From Oscarella lobularis (lineage: Eukaryota > Porifera > Homoscleromorpha > Homosclerophorida > Oscarellidae), in contig NC_089193.1 of assembly GCF_947507565.1 (NCBI RefSeq), positions 2,103,891 to 2,167,890 of the forward strand: a stretch of DNA of 64,000 nt, written 5' to 3'. Under the pieces are notes generated by a model. That model had not been told where the DNA came from. It ran no database searches and worked only from the letters and a program-made list of their open reading frames with translations. Below, piece by piece: positions 63,459-64,000 of this stretch. Positions within the stretch are counted from its first letter, which is position 1; every line of letters begins with the position of its first letter. Made by a program: the position numbers and the translations under genes.

Positions 63459-64000
63459 GGTTAGGGTTAGGGTTAGGGTTAGGGTTAGGGTTAGGGTTAG
63501 GGTTAGGGTTAGGGTTAGGGTTAGGGTTAGGGTTAGGGTTAGGGTTAGGGTTAGGGTTAGGGTTAGGGTTAGGGTTAGGGTTAGGGTTAGGGTTAGGGTT
63601 AGGGTTAGGGTTAGGGTTAGGGTTAGGGTTAGGGTTAGGGTTAGGGTTAGGGTTAGGGTTAGGGTTAGGGTTAGGGTTAGGGTTAGGGTTAGGGTTAGGG
63701 TTAGGGTTAGGGTTAGGGTTAGGGTTAGGGTTAGGGTTAGGGTTAGGGTTAGGGTTAGGGTTAGGGTTAGGGTTAGGGTTAGGGTTAGGGTTAGGGTTAG
63801 GGTTAGGGTTAGGGTTAGGGTTAGGGTTAGGGTTAGGGTTAGGGTTAGGGTTAGGGTTAGGGTTAGGGTTAGGGTTAGGGTTAGGGTTAGGGTTAGGGTT
63901 AGGGTTAGGGTTAGGGTTAGGGTTAGGGTTAGGGTTAGGGTTAGGGTTAGGGTTAGGGTTAGGGTTAGGGTTAGGGTTAGGGTTAGGGTTAGGGTTAGGG
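63459..64000 (+). repeat. Terminal telomere (TTAGGG)n
   Basis: About 90 uninterrupted units to the window end, G-rich strand running 5' to 3' toward the end. The junction is CTTCTG|GGTTAGGG inside a subtelomeric unit. Confidence 0.98.

Overview
The window is animal nuclear DNA ending at a chromosome end. The last 542 bases are an uninterrupted (TTAGGG)n telomere in the orientation expected at a right-hand end. Genes carry many short GT-AG introns (mostly about 40-150 bases, the smallest clear one 39), and their products are metazoan: LRRC9, DPH2, V-ATPase C, a thrombospondin-type-1/mucin/tyrosinase protein, SMC6, an RFX factor, an EF-hand large Rab, PSMB1, LZTFL1 and NUP98. Compact genes, several ciliary genes and TTAGGG telomeres suggest an early-branching animal. 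A sponge, possibly a homoscleromorph, is my inference and is not proven by the sequence.

Layout. Positions 1-28,400 are gene-dense: LRRC9 (+, 5' end outside the window), DPH2 (-), ATP6V1C (+), tyrosinase (+), SMC6 (+), RFX-like (-), large Rab (+), PSMB1 (-), LZTFL1 (+) and a small unidentified spliced locus. Three pairs are head to head with 15 to about 250 bases between start codons, so they probably share promoters. From 28,800 to 55,000 the DNA is almost all tandem repeats. At least eleven families (A-K here) alternate in blocks, and only two gene pieces interrupt them: a first exon resembling INO80E and the autoproteolytic part of NUP98. From 55,000 to 61,600 come dispersed, partly inverted repeat modules, a second copy of a structured 450-base element, a 33-base satellite and a broken duplicate of the PSMB1/LZTFL1 promoter region. 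From 61,600 to the end are an interstitial telomere block, 3.8 copies of a 451-base subtelomeric repeat and the terminal telomere.

Most striking feature. Many of the unrelated satellite families have a monomer that is itself a short hairpin, such as GGACAA-T-TTGTCC, CAGAAT-AA-ATTCTG, CTACAG-CTTT-CTGTAG or GTGAAGGT-TCT-ACCTTCAC. Small relatives of some families also sit in introns of the gene-dense half. This looks like a nuclear counterpart of the palindromic repeats that spread in some organelle genomes.

Functions. Several genes touch cilia: LRRC9 is a ciliary-type leucine-rich repeat protein, the RFX family controls ciliary genes, and LZTFL1 regulates the BBSome. The others are housekeeping (diphthamide synthesis, vacuolar proton pump, SMC5/6 complex, proteasome, nuclear pore). 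The very long open frames across the arrays on both strands are by-products of stop-free repeat monomers and are not listed as genes.
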